A stretch of 64,000 nucleotides of DNA from an uncultured Prevotellaceae bacterium (GCA_946188395.1 CAMHUU010000009.1:18980-82979), one strand, 5' to 3'. Shown: positions 23,928 to 33,446, numbered from the stretch's first letter. Translations and numbers: made by a program. The notes: a model not told the origin generated them from the letters alone.

Positions 23928-25541
23928 ATGAAGTATATCGCGTGGCTGTGGCGTAACTCACGGGGCATTCGCTGGCAAGCAGTGGTGCGCATCGTGGCAG
24001 GTATCGGGCAGGTATTGCTCGGCCTGACGATGGTATGGCTCAGCAAGCGATTCATCGACGAGACTATCCGCAAGGGAACTAGCGACGATGTGCTGCAGAT
24101 GGTGATGTGGCTTGTGTTGACGGTGGTTGGTGGCGTGGCCCTGCGACAGGTGGGCTATTGGCTGGCAACAACTGCGAATATAAGTCAGACAAACGCCCTG
24201 CGGTTGCGCATCTTCAGCAGTCTGTTTCGCCGTCAGCTGTTCAGCGAACAGGAGCTGCACTCGGGCGATGTCACCTCGCGACTGGCGAAGGACATCGAGA
24301 CCGTGAGCCAGGTGACCACCGACACCGTGCCGCAGATGGTGATTACGATGATACAATTGTGTGGCGCCTTCTTGTTGATGCGGTGGTTTGATGCCCGATT
24401 GGCGTGGGCACTGCTGTTGCTGACACCGCTGGCCATCGTCTTCGGAAAACTCATTGCCCGCAGGCTGCGCAAGATGACGCTCGACATCCGCCAGGACGAG
24501 AGTCGCATACAAATGCAAGTGCAGGAGGGCATGGAACATAATGCCGTGTTGCGGTCGCTAGGGTCAGAGCAGTGGGTGACCGACCGTCTGGACACGATGC
24601 AACAGCGCCTGCACGGCAATGTGCTGCGCCGTACGCGGTTTACCGTCGTCGTACGCGTCATCATGGGCTGCGTCTTTGGGCTTGGCTACCTGCTGGCCTT
24701 TGTGTGGGGGGGCATCGGACTGAGAAACGGTACCATTACCTTTGGTGTGATGACATCGTTCCTGCAACTGGTGGGTATGATTCAGAACCCCATTCTGCAG
24801 CTGTTGAACATGGTGCCGGGCGTGATACATGCCACGGCAAGTATCGATAGGTTGGAGGAATTGGAAGGTAACGGGGCTGCGACCATGTTGCAGCATACGG
24901 GACAGGTTACGACACAGTCGCAACAAACTGTGAACCAAGAGGCGGTGGTGCGGTTTGAGGATGTGTCGTTTCGGTACGCGACGGGCGATAGGGAGATACT
25001 GAGTCATTTTTCGCACGATTTCAAGGCGGGCACGAAGACCGCCATTATGGGCGAGACGGGTATCGGCAAGACGACGCTGTTCCGTCTGATTCTCGGTTTC
25101 ATAGCACCTACGGAAGGTCGTGTGGAGGTTGGTGGTGAGCTGTGTTTCGTGCCTCAGGGCAATACGCTGATGAGCGGCACCATCCGCTATAACCTGCAAC
25201 TGGCGAAGCCCGAGGCCACTGATGATGAGCTGAAGAGCGTGCTGCATACCGCCTGTGCCGACTTTGTGTTCGACCTGGCGGAAGGTCTCGATACGGAACT
25301 CGGCGAGCGCGGCAGTGGATTGAGTGAAGGTCAGGCGCAGCGCATCGCCATAGCACGAGGACTATTGCGTCCGGGTGGTATTTTGTTGCTCGACGAGATT
25401 AGCAGCTCGCTGGACGAACCTACCGAGCGTGAACTATACCGCAGGCTCTTTGCCGCCTGTCCCGAGAAAACCATGTTGTTTATTACCCACCGCCCGACGG
25501 TAACGCAGCAGTGTGATGAGAGTTTAGAGTTGAGAGTTTAG
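23928..25541 (+). CDS. ABC exporter (fused membrane and ATPase domains) of the HprK/PqqD operon
   Basis: 537 aa with six predicted helices in the first 300 residues and a nucleotide-binding domain after about 340: Walker A GETGIGKTTLF (about 374), Q-loop region FVPQGNTLMSGTIRYN, signature LSEGQAQRIAIARG (about 464), Walker B ILLLDEISSSLDE (about 486), and H-loop ITHRPT. No peptidase C39 domain is present; the separate S26-like protease may supply leader cleavage. As the last gene of the four-gene operon it probably exports the product. A micro-repeat (AGAGTTTAGAGTTG, 25519-25542) overlaps its 3' end. Confidence 0.9.
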   Translation: MKYIAWLWRNSRGIRWQAVVRIVAGIGQVLLGLTMVWLSKRFIDETIRKGTSDDVLQMVMWLVLTVVGGVALRQVGYWLATTANISQTNALRLRIFSSLFRRQLFSEQELHSGDVTSRLAKDIETVSQVTTDTVPQMVITMIQLCGAFLLMRWFDARLAWALLLLTPLAIVFGKLIARRLRKMTLDIRQDESRIQMQVQEGMEHNAVLRSLGSEQWVTDRLDTMQQRLHGNVLRRTRFTVVVRVIMGCVFGLGYLLAFVWGGIGLRNGTITFGVMTSFLQLVGMIQNPILQLLNMVPGVIHATASIDRLEELEGNGAATMLQHTGQVTTQSQQTVNQEAVVRFEDVSFRYATGDREILSHFSHDFKAGTKTAIMGETGIGKTTLFRLILGFIAPTEGRVEVGGELCFVPQGNTLMSGTIRYNLQLAKPEATDDELKSVLHTACADFVFDLAEGLDTELGERGSGLSEGQAQRIAIARGLLRPGGILLLDEISSSLDEPTERELYRRLFAACPEKTMLFITHRPTVTQQCDESLELRV

Positions 25542-25546
25542 AGCTG

Positions 25547-27895
25547 ATGTTGTACGTTGACGTGATATTGCCCGTGCCCTTGGAAGGGATGTTCACCTAC
25601 GCCGTGCCAGAAGGAATGGCGGTGAAGGTGGGCCAGCGCGTGGTGGTACCCTTCGGACGTTCGAAGACGTATGTCGGACTGGTGGGGCGCGTGCACAGCA
25701 CCAAACCCGAAGGCTACGAGGTGAAAGCCATCCAGCAGGTGATGGATTCGGAACCCGTTGTAACCGAGCAACAACTGCAGTTGTGGCAGTGGATCAGCGA
25801 CTACTACCTGTCGCCCATCGGTGATGTGTATAAGGCTGCACTGCCAGCAGGACTGAAAGATACCGAGGGCTATAAGCCGCGCACGGAGACGTTTATCCGA
25901 CTGACGGAACAGTACCGCAACGAGGCCGCGCTGCATGTGGCGCTGAACGTGCTGTCGCGAGCCCGCAAACAGTTGGAGGCGTTTACGAAGTACCTGGAGT
26001 TGTCGGGCATTGATTTAATTAGTAATGAGAAATTAGTAATTAGTAATTGTGATAACACTCAGGGCGAAAAACAGGGCGGACAAGGTAATCATAATTACTC
26101 ATTACTCATTACTAATTCCTCATTAGTCACAGAAGTGACACGCGAAGAACTGATGAATGCCAGTGGGGTGGCGGCGGTGACCATCAGCGAACTGGTGAAG
26201 CGCGGGATGCTGGAAACTTACGAGGTGGAGGTAGGACGACTGAATCATGGTGGCGAATACCGCCCGGAACTCATCAAACCCTTGAGCGCAGCCCAGGAGG
26301 AGGCTTATAACGGCATTCTGATGTCGATGATGAAGAAACAGGTGACACTGTTGCACGGTGTGACGGGTTCCGGAAAGACAGAGATATACATCCACCTGAT
26401 TCGCCGTGCCCTGGAACGTAAGGAACAAGTGCTCTACCTGTTGCCCGAGATAGCATTGACTGTACAGATGATGCAACGCTTGCAGCGGGTGTTTGGTAAT
26501 AGGCTGGGCATTTACCACTCGAAATATAGCGACGCCGAGCGCGTGGAAATCTGGCAGAAGCAGTTGTCGAAGAATCCCTACGACATCATTCTCGGTGCCC
26601 GCAGTGCCGTTTTCCTGCCCTTCCAGCAGTTAGGACTGGTCATTGTCGACGAGGAACACGAGACCTCGTATAAGCAGCAAGACCCTGCCCCGCGGTATCA
26701 TGCCCGCAGTGCCGCCATTATGCTGGCAGCCCGCCAGAAGGCAGCGGTGGTGTTGGGAACGGCGACACCATCGATGGAAAGCTACCATAACACACAGACG
26801 GGCAAGTATGGCTTGGTGGAACTGAAAGAGCGCTACCAGGGTTTGGAATTGCCCGAGATACAGGTGGTGGACATAGCCGATTTGCAGCACCGAAAAATGA
26901 TGAACGGCGCCTTTTCACCGTTGTTGCTGGCTCGTATGCGCGAGGCGTTGGAACAGGGCGAACAGGTCATCCTGTTTCAGAATCGTCGAGGGTTCTCGCC
27001 CGTTGTCGAGTGTCATCAGTGTGGATGGGTGCCTACGTGTCAGCATTGCGACGTGTCGCTAACCTTGCACCGTCAGCTTGGACAATTGACGTGCCACTAT
27101 TGTGGCGCTACCTATAGCATTCCCACGGAGTGTCCCTGTTGCGGAGGAACCGACCTGCGCACACGCGGCTATGGTACCGAGAAGATTGAGCAGCAGGTGC
27201 ACGACCTGTTTCCCGAGGCCCGCATTGCCCGTATGGACCTGGACACTACGCGCACCCGTAATGCCTACGAGCGCATCATCACCGATTTTGCCGCGGGAAG
27301 GACGAATATCCTCATTGGTACGCAGATGATTTCGAAGGGTCTCGACTTCGACCGCGTCAGTGTGGTGGGCATTGTCAATGCCGATTCGATGTTGAACCAG
27401 CCCGACTTCCGGGCCTTCGAGCATGCCTTTATGATGATGTCGCAGGTCAGTGGTCGTGCAGGTCGTAAGCATCGTCGTGGACTCGTCATCCTGCAAACCA
27501 AACAACCCCAGCTGCCGGTTATCGGACAGGTGGTGCGCGGTGACTATACCGCCCTGTATAAGGACTTGGTGGCCGAGCGACAGGTGTTTCGCTATCCGCC
27601 CTTTGTCCGATTGGTGTACGTCTTCCTGCGCCACCGTAATGAGACCACCGTACATGCTGCCGCACTGGATTTGGGAACCCGTCTGCGCCAGACATTCCCT
27701 GGGCGTGTGCTTGGGCCCGACAAGCCTTCGGTGGCGAAGGTCAGCGGACAAAACATCCGCAAGCTGATGCTCAAGCTGGAACCCGGCATCGACATGCCAC
27801 GCGTGCGCAAGACGCTGTTGCTGCTACGCCAGCAGTTGCTCGACGACAAGCGTTATACCACGCTTCAGGTATATTACGACGTAGATCCACAATGA
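25547..27895 (+). CDS. priA: Primosomal replication-restart helicase PriA
   Basis: 782 aa. The N-terminal 3'-DNA-binding domain starts YVDVILPVPLEGMFTYAVPE. Helicase motifs: Walker A GVTGSGKTEIYIHLIRRAL (about 271), DEEH box VDEEHETSYKQQD (about 368), and GTATPSMESY. The zinc cluster CHQCGWVPTCQHC...CHYCGATY...CPCC (about 488-535) is intact. PriA reloads the replisome at stalled forks. Between the N-terminal domains and helicase (residues about 157-192) is a lineage-specific insertion made of inverted AT-rich micro-repeats. The start is 5 bases after the ABC gene stop, but the function is unrelated to that operon. Confidence 0.97.
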   Translation: MLYVDVILPVPLEGMFTYAVPEGMAVKVGQRVVVPFGRSKTYVGLVGRVHSTKPEGYEVKAIQQVMDSEPVVTEQQLQLWQWISDYYLSPIGDVYKAALPAGLKDTEGYKPRTETFIRLTEQYRNEAALHVALNVLSRARKQLEAFTKYLELSGIDLISNEKLVISNCDNTQGEKQGGQGNHNYSLLITNSSLVTEVTREELMNASGVAAVTISELVKRGMLETYEVEVGRLNHGGEYRPELIKPLSAAQEEAYNGILMSMMKKQVTLLHGVTGSGKTEIYIHLIRRALERKEQVLYLLPEIALTVQMMQRLQRVFGNRLGIYHSKYSDAERVEIWQKQLSKNPYDIILGARSAVFLPFQQLGLVIVDEEHETSYKQQDPAPRYHARSAAIMLAARQKAAVVLGTATPSMESYHNTQTGKYGLVELKERYQGLELPEIQVVDIADLQHRKMMNGAFSPLLLARMREALEQGEQVILFQNRRGFSPVVECHQCGWVPTCQHCDVSLTLHRQLGQLTCHYCGATYSIPTECPCCGGTDLRTRGYGTEKIEQQVHDLFPEARIARMDLDTTRTRNAYERIITDFAAGRTNILIGTQMISKGLDFDRVSVVGIVNADSMLNQPDFRAFEHAFMMMSQVSGRAGRKHRRGLVILQTKQPQLPVIGQVVRGDYTALYKDLVAERQVFRYPPFVRLVYVFLRHRNETTVHAAALDLGTRLRQTFPGRVLGPDKPSVAKVSGQNIRKLMLKLEPGIDMPRVRKTLLLLRQQLLDDKRYTTLQVYYDVDPQ
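26017..26117 (+). repeat. In-frame insertion in priA bounded by inverted micro-repeats
   Basis: AATTAGTAATGAG (26017-26029) and its exact reverse complement CTCATTACTAATT (26105-26117) flank about 75 bases. Each arm is itself a tandem of AATTAGT/TACTCAT words. It encodes a polar stretch (ISNEKLVISNCDNTQ...). Confidence 0.75.
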
Positions 27896-27949
27896 GAAGT
27901 TAAAGAAGTTAAAGAAGTTAGAGGAGTTATAGAATTTTTATTACCTTTG
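27892..27949 (+). promoter_or_regulatory. Micro-repeat followed by promoter of the TlpA/DUF6029/Omp28 cluster
   Basis: Near-copies of AAAGAAGTT (27892-27932) follow the priA stop. TACCTTTG at 27942-27949 is an exact -7 box, 24 bases before the first possible start. Confidence 0.7.
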
Positions 27950-27978
27950 CAAGCAATTTTATTCAAGACCAGATGCTT

Positions 27979-28476
27979 ATGAAGAAAATAGTACGCTTTT
28001 CATTACTCGTATTGCTGCTTTTTACGGTGCAGAGCACCTTTGCACAGTTGCCTCAGGTGACGCTGAAGACCATGGACGGCAAGCCGGTACGCGTCGATAC
28101 GCTGTCGAATGGCGGAAAACCGTTTATCATCGATTTCTTTGCCACATGGTGTAAGCCCTGCAACCGCGAACTCGATGCCATCAGCGAGGTGTATGGCGAT
28201 TGGCAGGAGGAGACCGGCGTGAAGATCTTTGCCGTATCCATTGATCAGGGACAGAACATCAATAAGGTGAAGCCCCTTGTCGACAATCACGGCTGGGAGT
28301 ACGACGTGCTGCTTGACCCTAATGGTGACCTGAAGCGCGCCTTTGGAATCCAGATGATACCTTACGTGATGATTGTCGATGGACAGGGCACCATCGTTTA
28401 TCGCCATGCCGGCTACAACGACGGTGAGGAGGCAGAACTCATCGAAAAGGTGAGAGAAGTAAGAGGTAAGAAGTAA
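27979..28476 (+). CDS. TlpA/ResA-family thiol-disulfide oxidoreductase, exported
   Basis: ATG 27979 (MKKIVRFSLLVLLLFTVQ) gives a clear signal peptide; the ATG at 27973 adds only two residues. The thioredoxin fold has DFFATWCKPCNRELDAI with the CxxC at about residue 58, and the cis-Pro loop IPYVMIVD. Total 165 aa. Role: periplasmic disulfide reduction or exchange, probably serving the envelope proteins encoded downstream. The stop is followed by an AAGTAAGAGGT micro-repeat (28448-28492). Confidence 0.92.
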   Translation: MKKIVRFSLLVLLLFTVQSTFAQLPQVTLKTMDGKPVRVDTLSNGGKPFIIDFFATWCKPCNRELDAISEVYGDWQEETGVKIFAVSIDQGQNINKVKPLVDNHGWEYDVLLDPNGDLKRAFGIQMIPYVMIVDGQGTIVYRHAGYNDGEEAELIEKVREVRGKK

Positions 28477-28505
28477 GAGGTGAGAGTAATGATAACTGAG
28501 AACTC

Positions 28506-30068
28506 ATGAAAGCATTTATACTCTTATTGTTGCTTGCTGGATTTCAGGTAACAGCTCATGGTCAGAATCAGCAGGGTGTTTCGCTGCATGGCACTGTGCA
28601 GAGCGACGTTTTGATACCCCAGAACGATGATGCCATTGGTGCCGAGAAGACCGATGACGTGCTGACGAATACCTATGTGGACCTGCAGTTACAGAGCAAA
28701 TATGTGGATGCCGGCGTCCGTGTGGAGTATCTGGAGCATCCGCTGCCCGGTTTCGAGCACGACTTCGCAGGGTGGGGTGTACCTCATTTCTGGGTGAAGG
28801 GACGCTTGGGACGTGCAGAACTGACGGCAGGAACGTTTTATGAGCAGTTTGGTTCAGGACTTATTCTTCGTACCTACGAGGAACGTTCGCTGGGTATCGA
28901 CAATTCGCTGCTGGGCGGCCGTCTGGTGGTGAAACCCATGAAGGGCGTCACGGTGAAGGCACTGTCGGGTAAGCAGCGCCGCTATTGGAAGTGGAACAAG
29001 TCGCTGGTGAGCGGTGCTGATGCCGAGGTGGCACTGAACGAATGGATTCCCAGTCTCGGAAAGTCGGGAACGGAACTGATGGTGGGTGCCTCGTGGGTCA
29101 ATAAATACGAAGAACAGGAGGATATCTTCGTCGACGCTTCCCATAAGTTGAATCTGCCGAAGTTTGTCAATGCATGGGACGTGCGTGCCACCTTGAACAA
29201 GGGACCATGGAGCGTGCTGGCTGAATATGCCCAGAAGACGCAGGACCCGTCGTTCGACAATCAATACTCTTACGAGAAAGGCTCTGCGGCCTTGTTTTCG
29301 GGATCGTACTCGAAGAAGGGGCTGAGCCTGTTGTTGCAGGCCAAGAGGAGCGAGAATATGTCGTTTCGCAGTCGTAGGTCGATGATTGGCACCTCGTCGT
29401 TCATCAACCATCTGCCGGCATTTACGCAGGACCATACCTATGCGTTGGCAGCGCTCTATCCCTATGCCACACAGCTGGCTGGCGGCGAATGGGCGTGGCA
29501 GGCTGAAGGTGGCTACAACTTCAAGCGCAAGACGACGCTGGGCGGACGGTATGGCATGAATGTGAAGGTGAACTTCTCGCATGTGCGCTGGGAGGGTACG
29601 ACCTTCTATCAGGACCTGGACGTGCAGTTGACGCGTAAATTGACGAAGGACTTCAAGTTGTCGCTGATGTATATGAACCAGCGCTACAATAAGACCGTCG
29701 TCGAGGGAGAGGGCGGCATGGTGCACAGCAATATCTTCATTGCCGACGGTAAGTGGCAGCTGGCTCCTAAGACGGCTTTGCGTGCGGAGGTACAGTATCT
29801 GGCAACAGCTGACGATCAGGGTGATTGGGCCTATGGTCTTGTGGAACTGTCGCTGGCTCCTCACTGGATGTTGTCGGCAAGCGATATGTATAATGTCGGC
29901 GACACCCATGTACACTACTATCAGGGTGGCGTGGCCTTTAGTACGGGCGCACACCGTCTACAGGTAGGCTACGGACGGACACGTGCAGGCTACAACTGTT
30001 CGGGTGGTGTCTGTCGCTATGTGCCGGCCAGCAAGGGCGTTACACTGTCGTATAACTACAATTTTTGA
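28506..30068 (+). CDS. DUF6029-type outer-membrane beta-barrel protein
   Basis: 520 aa with signal peptide (ILLLLLAGFQVTAHGQ). The body is made of alternating amphipathic strands (LTAGTFYEQFGSGLILRTYE; LEVRYL-like barrel strands in the C-terminal half) and ends GVTLSYNYNF, a barrel-like C-terminal aromatic. It resembles the Bacteroidota family DUF6029, usually found beside TlpA and Omp28 genes. Exact function unknown. The stop lies 15 bases before the next ATG. Confidence 0.75.
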   Translation: MKAFILLLLLAGFQVTAHGQNQQGVSLHGTVQSDVLIPQNDDAIGAEKTDDVLTNTYVDLQLQSKYVDAGVRVEYLEHPLPGFEHDFAGWGVPHFWVKGRLGRAELTAGTFYEQFGSGLILRTYEERSLGIDNSLLGGRLVVKPMKGVTVKALSGKQRRYWKWNKSLVSGADAEVALNEWIPSLGKSGTELMVGASWVNKYEEQEDIFVDASHKLNLPKFVNAWDVRATLNKGPWSVLAEYAQKTQDPSFDNQYSYEKGSAALFSGSYSKKGLSLLLQAKRSENMSFRSRRSMIGTSSFINHLPAFTQDHTYALAALYPYATQLAGGEWAWQAEGGYNFKRKTTLGGRYGMNVKVNFSHVRWEGTTFYQDLDVQLTRKLTKDFKLSLMYMNQRYNKTVVEGEGGMVHSNIFIADGKWQLAPKTALRAEVQYLATADDQGDWAYGLVELSLAPHWMLSASDMYNVGDTHVHYYQGGVAFSTGAHRLQVGYGRTRAGYNCSGGVCRYVPASKGVTLSYNYNF

Positions 30069-30082
30069 AAAATGTAAGAATT

Positions 30083-30868
30083 ATGAAGCACCATACATTT
30101 CCTAATTTCTCATTTACATTTCTCATTTGCATTGTCCTGTTGCTGACGGCATGCAGTCATATCGACGAGGACGACAGGCTCATCTACGTGAAACCTGCTG
30201 AGGTGAGCCGTCGTGTGCTGTTGGAGGACTTCACCGGCCAGCGTTGCGTGAACTGTCCGAAAGCCAACGACGAGATCAAGGCCTTGCAGGAGCAGTATGG
30301 CGAATTCAACGTCATTGCCGTTGGTATCCATTCTGGTCCCCTGGGATTCTATACCAAAGGCGACTACGTGGGACTGAGCACTGAGGTGGGCGACGAATAC
30401 TATAAACACTGGGCACTCGACTATCAGCCCGTGGGACTCATCGACCGTGGGGCTCCCTTGGAATATACCGCTTGGAACACCCGTATCCGTGAAGAACTCA
30501 CGAAGACGGCACCTGTCGATATTGATCTGGTGCTCGCTGTCGATAACGACCAGCTGACCATCTGGGCAGATGTCAAGGGTGTTGAGGGAACGACTACGGG
30601 AAATTTGCAGCTCTGGCTGACGGAGGATTACGTCACCGCTTTCCAGCTGATGCCCGACGGCTCGCGTAATATGGAGTACCAGCACCAGCATGTGTTCCGT
30701 GCAGCTATCAATGGCATGTGGGGAGAACCCGTCACGGTCCGTGAGGGTGAAACCTTTACCACGCAGCATTATCAGTACACGGTTCCGAAGGACTGGGTGG
30801 TAGGCAATCTCTCGGTGGTGGGCTTCGTCTACAACGCACAAGGTGTGCTGCAGGCGCGAAAACTATGA
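30083..30868 (+). CDS. Omp28-related outer-membrane lipoprotein with thioredoxin-like motif
   Basis: The track start is a TTG at 30065. ATG 30083 gives a lipoprotein signal (FTFLICIVLLLTAC) followed by SHIDEDDR, an acidic run compatible with surface export. The Omp28 signature VLLEDFTGQRCVNCPKANDEI has a CxxC at about residue 56. It then has IHSGPLGFYTKGDY and a beta-rich C-terminal half. 261 aa. Omp28 proteins are adhesin or receptor-like envelope proteins; the CxxC suggests redox interplay with the TlpA protein upstream. Confidence 0.88.
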   Translation: MKHHTFPNFSFTFLICIVLLLTACSHIDEDDRLIYVKPAEVSRRVLLEDFTGQRCVNCPKANDEIKALQEQYGEFNVIAVGIHSGPLGFYTKGDYVGLSTEVGDEYYKHWALDYQPVGLIDRGAPLEYTAWNTRIREELTKTAPVDIDLVLAVDNDQLTIWADVKGVEGTTTGNLQLWLTEDYVTAFQLMPDGSRNMEYQHQHVFRAAINGMWGEPVTVREGETFTTQHYQYTVPKDWVVGNLSVVGFVYNAQGVLQARKL

Positions 30869-30895
30869 AAATTGAACAATTAAAATGATATGCGT

Positions 30896-31522
30896 ATGAA
30901 GAAATTCTTTACTCTGTTTTTTCTTTGCTTGCTGACTGCAACCTATGCGATGGCTGAGGATGGCGGCAAATTCCAGTTTACCGATAAAAGCGGCAACGTG
31001 ATTTCCAATGGTGAAACCGTAACCAGAAACGAACTCACAGAAGACCTGATAATGGGTAATTTTGTCAATAGCGGTTTGATGGTCAAAAACGTGTCTGGAG
31101 CCAGTGCTGCAGTGCGCATCAGTTATCAGATTGAGACGCTGGACAATGGTACGTTTCAGATTTGTTTTCCTGAGAGTTGCATCAGCAAAGCTGCCACGGG
31201 TAGTTTCGAGACGTCGAAAGGTACGATGACGGCAGGTGAACAGCGCGACCTGCAGTGCGAATGGTTTCCTGAAACCTATGGTACCTGCAAGGCTACGCTG
31301 ACCATCGAGGAATTGAACGCCTTGGGTACGAAGGTGGCCGACGGTCCCTCAATCACTGTAGTCTTCCAGTATGCTAACCCCACACGAGTAGATGCATTGT
31401 CTGGTGTGGCAAGCATCACGGAACATTACACCTTGCAGGGTGTTCCTGTGGATGGCTGTCAGAAGGGCATTATCATCAGTCGCCTGGCTGACGGAAGAAT
31501 CGTAAAAACAATTACTAAATAA
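30896..31522 (+). CDS. Small exported protein with C-terminal sorting-like tail
   Basis: The start is ATG 30896 (MKKFFTLFFLCLLTATYAMA); the one at 30890 adds two residues. 208 aa. The body is an unrecognised beta domain with cysteines (QICFPESCISK; LQCEWFPETYGTCK). The last 34 residues (ITEHYTLQGVPVDGCQKGIIISRLADG...) are a Prevotella-style C-terminal tail like that of the next gene. It sits between two Omp28-type genes and is probably co-transcribed. No function is assigned. Confidence 0.75.
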   Translation: MKKFFTLFFLCLLTATYAMAEDGGKFQFTDKSGNVISNGETVTRNELTEDLIMGNFVNSGLMVKNVSGASAAVRISYQIETLDNGTFQICFPESCISKAATGSFETSKGTMTAGEQRDLQCEWFPETYGTCKATLTIEELNALGTKVADGPSITVVFQYANPTRVDALSGVASITEHYTLQGVPVDGCQKGIIISRLADGRIVKTITK

Positions 31523-31535
31523 ACGTATTTTGCTT

Positions 31536-33443
31536 ATGAAGAAGTTTTTTACTTTCATGATGGTGCTTGCTGTAGCAAGCATCCTGAACGTTCAGGCTCA
31601 AGTGCTCCAAAGAGAGCGCGTGGCTATGCCTGTAGTCAACAATCTGCATCGTGCCTCGATTACTCCTGGTGCCAATCAGGGCTGGTGGGGCTATGCAGAC
31701 AATGATTCCGAGATGACCGGTCTGGGTGTCAATGGCGCCGATACCTATCATTGTGCCATCTTCATTCCTGGTGATCATACTGTGGCTGGTGGTAAGACCA
31801 TTCAGGCTGTCCGCTTCGGACTCGTTGCTCCCAACGCTTCCAATACGAAGGTATGGATTGCCAGCCAGCTGCCTTCAAGCATCGATGCTACGAACTGCCT
31901 TCAGGTTGTGGACGTTCCTGCTGCTGATTTAGGTAAGGTGAATATCGATGTGGCACTGACTTCGCCCTATACGATTCCTGCCGAAGGTGTGTATGTCGGT
32001 TATTCGTTCACCATTACCCAGGTGCAATATCAGGCTGATGCATATCCCATTATTGTTACTGGCGATGATCAGGCCAACACACTGCTTCTGCGTACAGATA
32101 ATAGTGTGCCCAGCTGGTCGGATCTGAATGGCAATGGCTTTGGTAAGCTCTTCCTGCAGGTACTGCTCGAAGGTCAGTTTGCCGATAATCTCGTGACACC
32201 TTCTGACTTTGGTAACGTGTATGCCAAGATAGGTGAGAGTGCCACAGTTGATGTAACACTGAAGAACAATGGTTTCACTCCTGTCAGCAGCATTGATTAC
32301 ACCATAACTTCTGATGGTGTTATCAGTGATGCTATCCGTGTGGAACTGGCATCGCCCATCGCTTTCGCGTCAAAGGGCGTCGTTTCGATTTCCATTCCTG
32401 CTGAGGCTGCTCAGAGCATCAAGGAGAAGACGCTGACCATTACGAAAGTTAATGGCAATGCCAACGAGGCTTCAGAAAAGGATGCCAAGTTCACGCTGTA
32501 TTCTCTTACGAAAATCATCAATCGTAATGTCGTTATCGAGCAGTTTACCGGTACTGGTTGTGGCTGGTGTCCGCGTGGTCATGCGGGCATGGGTAAGCTG
32601 CGCACGACATTTGGCGACCGTTTCATCGGTATTGCCCTGCACCAGTATAGTCAGCAGAGCTATGATGCCATGTATATTGCGAAGAATTCCTATGCTCCTG
32701 TGGGTTTGACTGGTGCACCGTCTTGTCGTTTGGACCGTGGTGAGGTCATTGATCCTTACTATGGCTCTGCCTACGATATCTGTGATGATTTTAATGCCGA
32801 GATGGCTATTCCCGCAATGGCTGACATTGATGTTCGCGGATACTATAATGAAGAATTCACACAGGTGGAAGCTACGGCCAACATTACTTCGCTGTTTGAC
32901 GAGAAGTATCATCTGGAGTTTGTGCTTACTGCCGATGGCCTTCAGGGAACCGGAACGGGATGGAATCAGGCAAACTATTATGCTCAGTATACCCAGGCAG
33001 AGATTGGCGATGAAAACTTGAACCAGTTTGGCGCTGGCGGCTCTATGGGAACTAACCCCATCTCCAATTTCGTGTTCAACGATGTGGCTATTGCCAGCTC
33101 TTACTTTATGAATTCGAACCTGGTATCTGACCTTGAGATGACTGCCGGTGCTTCCACAAGCGTTAATTATACTTTGTCGTTGCCAAGCTATACGAAACTG
33201 AAGGACGCCCTGCAGAAAGACCAGCTCTTTGTGGTGGCCCTGCTTGTCGATCAGAATGGCCGTATCGTGAATGCCGCCAAGGCTCAGGCTGCTGATGCTG
33301 CGAGTGTGAGCAACGTTCGTAGCGCTAACACCAGCGTGGCAGCCCGCTACACGCTCGATGGTCGTCAGATCAGTGCTCCCCAGCATGGTATCAACATCGT
33401 AAAGATGAGCGATGGCACTGTTAAAAAGGTGATGGTTAAGTGA
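31536..33443 (+). CDS. Omp28-family thioredoxin-like surface protein with C-terminal tail
   Basis: ATG 31536 is preferred over the TTG at 31530; signal peptide MKKFFTFMMVLAVASILNVQAQ; 635 aa. The N-terminal half is beta-rich and Ig-like. The Omp28 motif VVIEQFTGTGCGWCPRGHAGM has a CxxC at about 342. The C-terminus SVAARYTLDGRQISAPQHG...KMSDGTVKKV is a sorting-like tail. Together with the lipoprotein and TlpA upstream it forms an envelope redox/Omp28 cluster. Codon use is more AT-rich than in priA. Confidence 0.88.
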   Translation: MKKFFTFMMVLAVASILNVQAQVLQRERVAMPVVNNLHRASITPGANQGWWGYADNDSEMTGLGVNGADTYHCAIFIPGDHTVAGGKTIQAVRFGLVAPNASNTKVWIASQLPSSIDATNCLQVVDVPAADLGKVNIDVALTSPYTIPAEGVYVGYSFTITQVQYQADAYPIIVTGDDQANTLLLRTDNSVPSWSDLNGNGFGKLFLQVLLEGQFADNLVTPSDFGNVYAKIGESATVDVTLKNNGFTPVSSIDYTITSDGVISDAIRVELASPIAFASKGVVSISIPAEAAQSIKEKTLTITKVNGNANEASEKDAKFTLYSLTKIINRNVVIEQFTGTGCGWCPRGHAGMGKLRTTFGDRFIGIALHQYSQQSYDAMYIAKNSYAPVGLTGAPSCRLDRGEVIDPYYGSAYDICDDFNAEMAIPAMADIDVRGYYNEEFTQVEATANITSLFDEKYHLEFVLTADGLQGTGTGWNQANYYAQYTQAEIGDENLNQFGAGGSMGTNPISNFVFNDVAIASSYFMNSNLVSDLEMTAGASTSVNYTLSLPSYTKLKDALQKDQLFVVALLVDQNGRIVNAAKAQAADAASVSNVRSANTSVAARYTLDGRQISAPQHGINIVKMSDGTVKKVMVK

Positions 33444-33446
33444 GTG

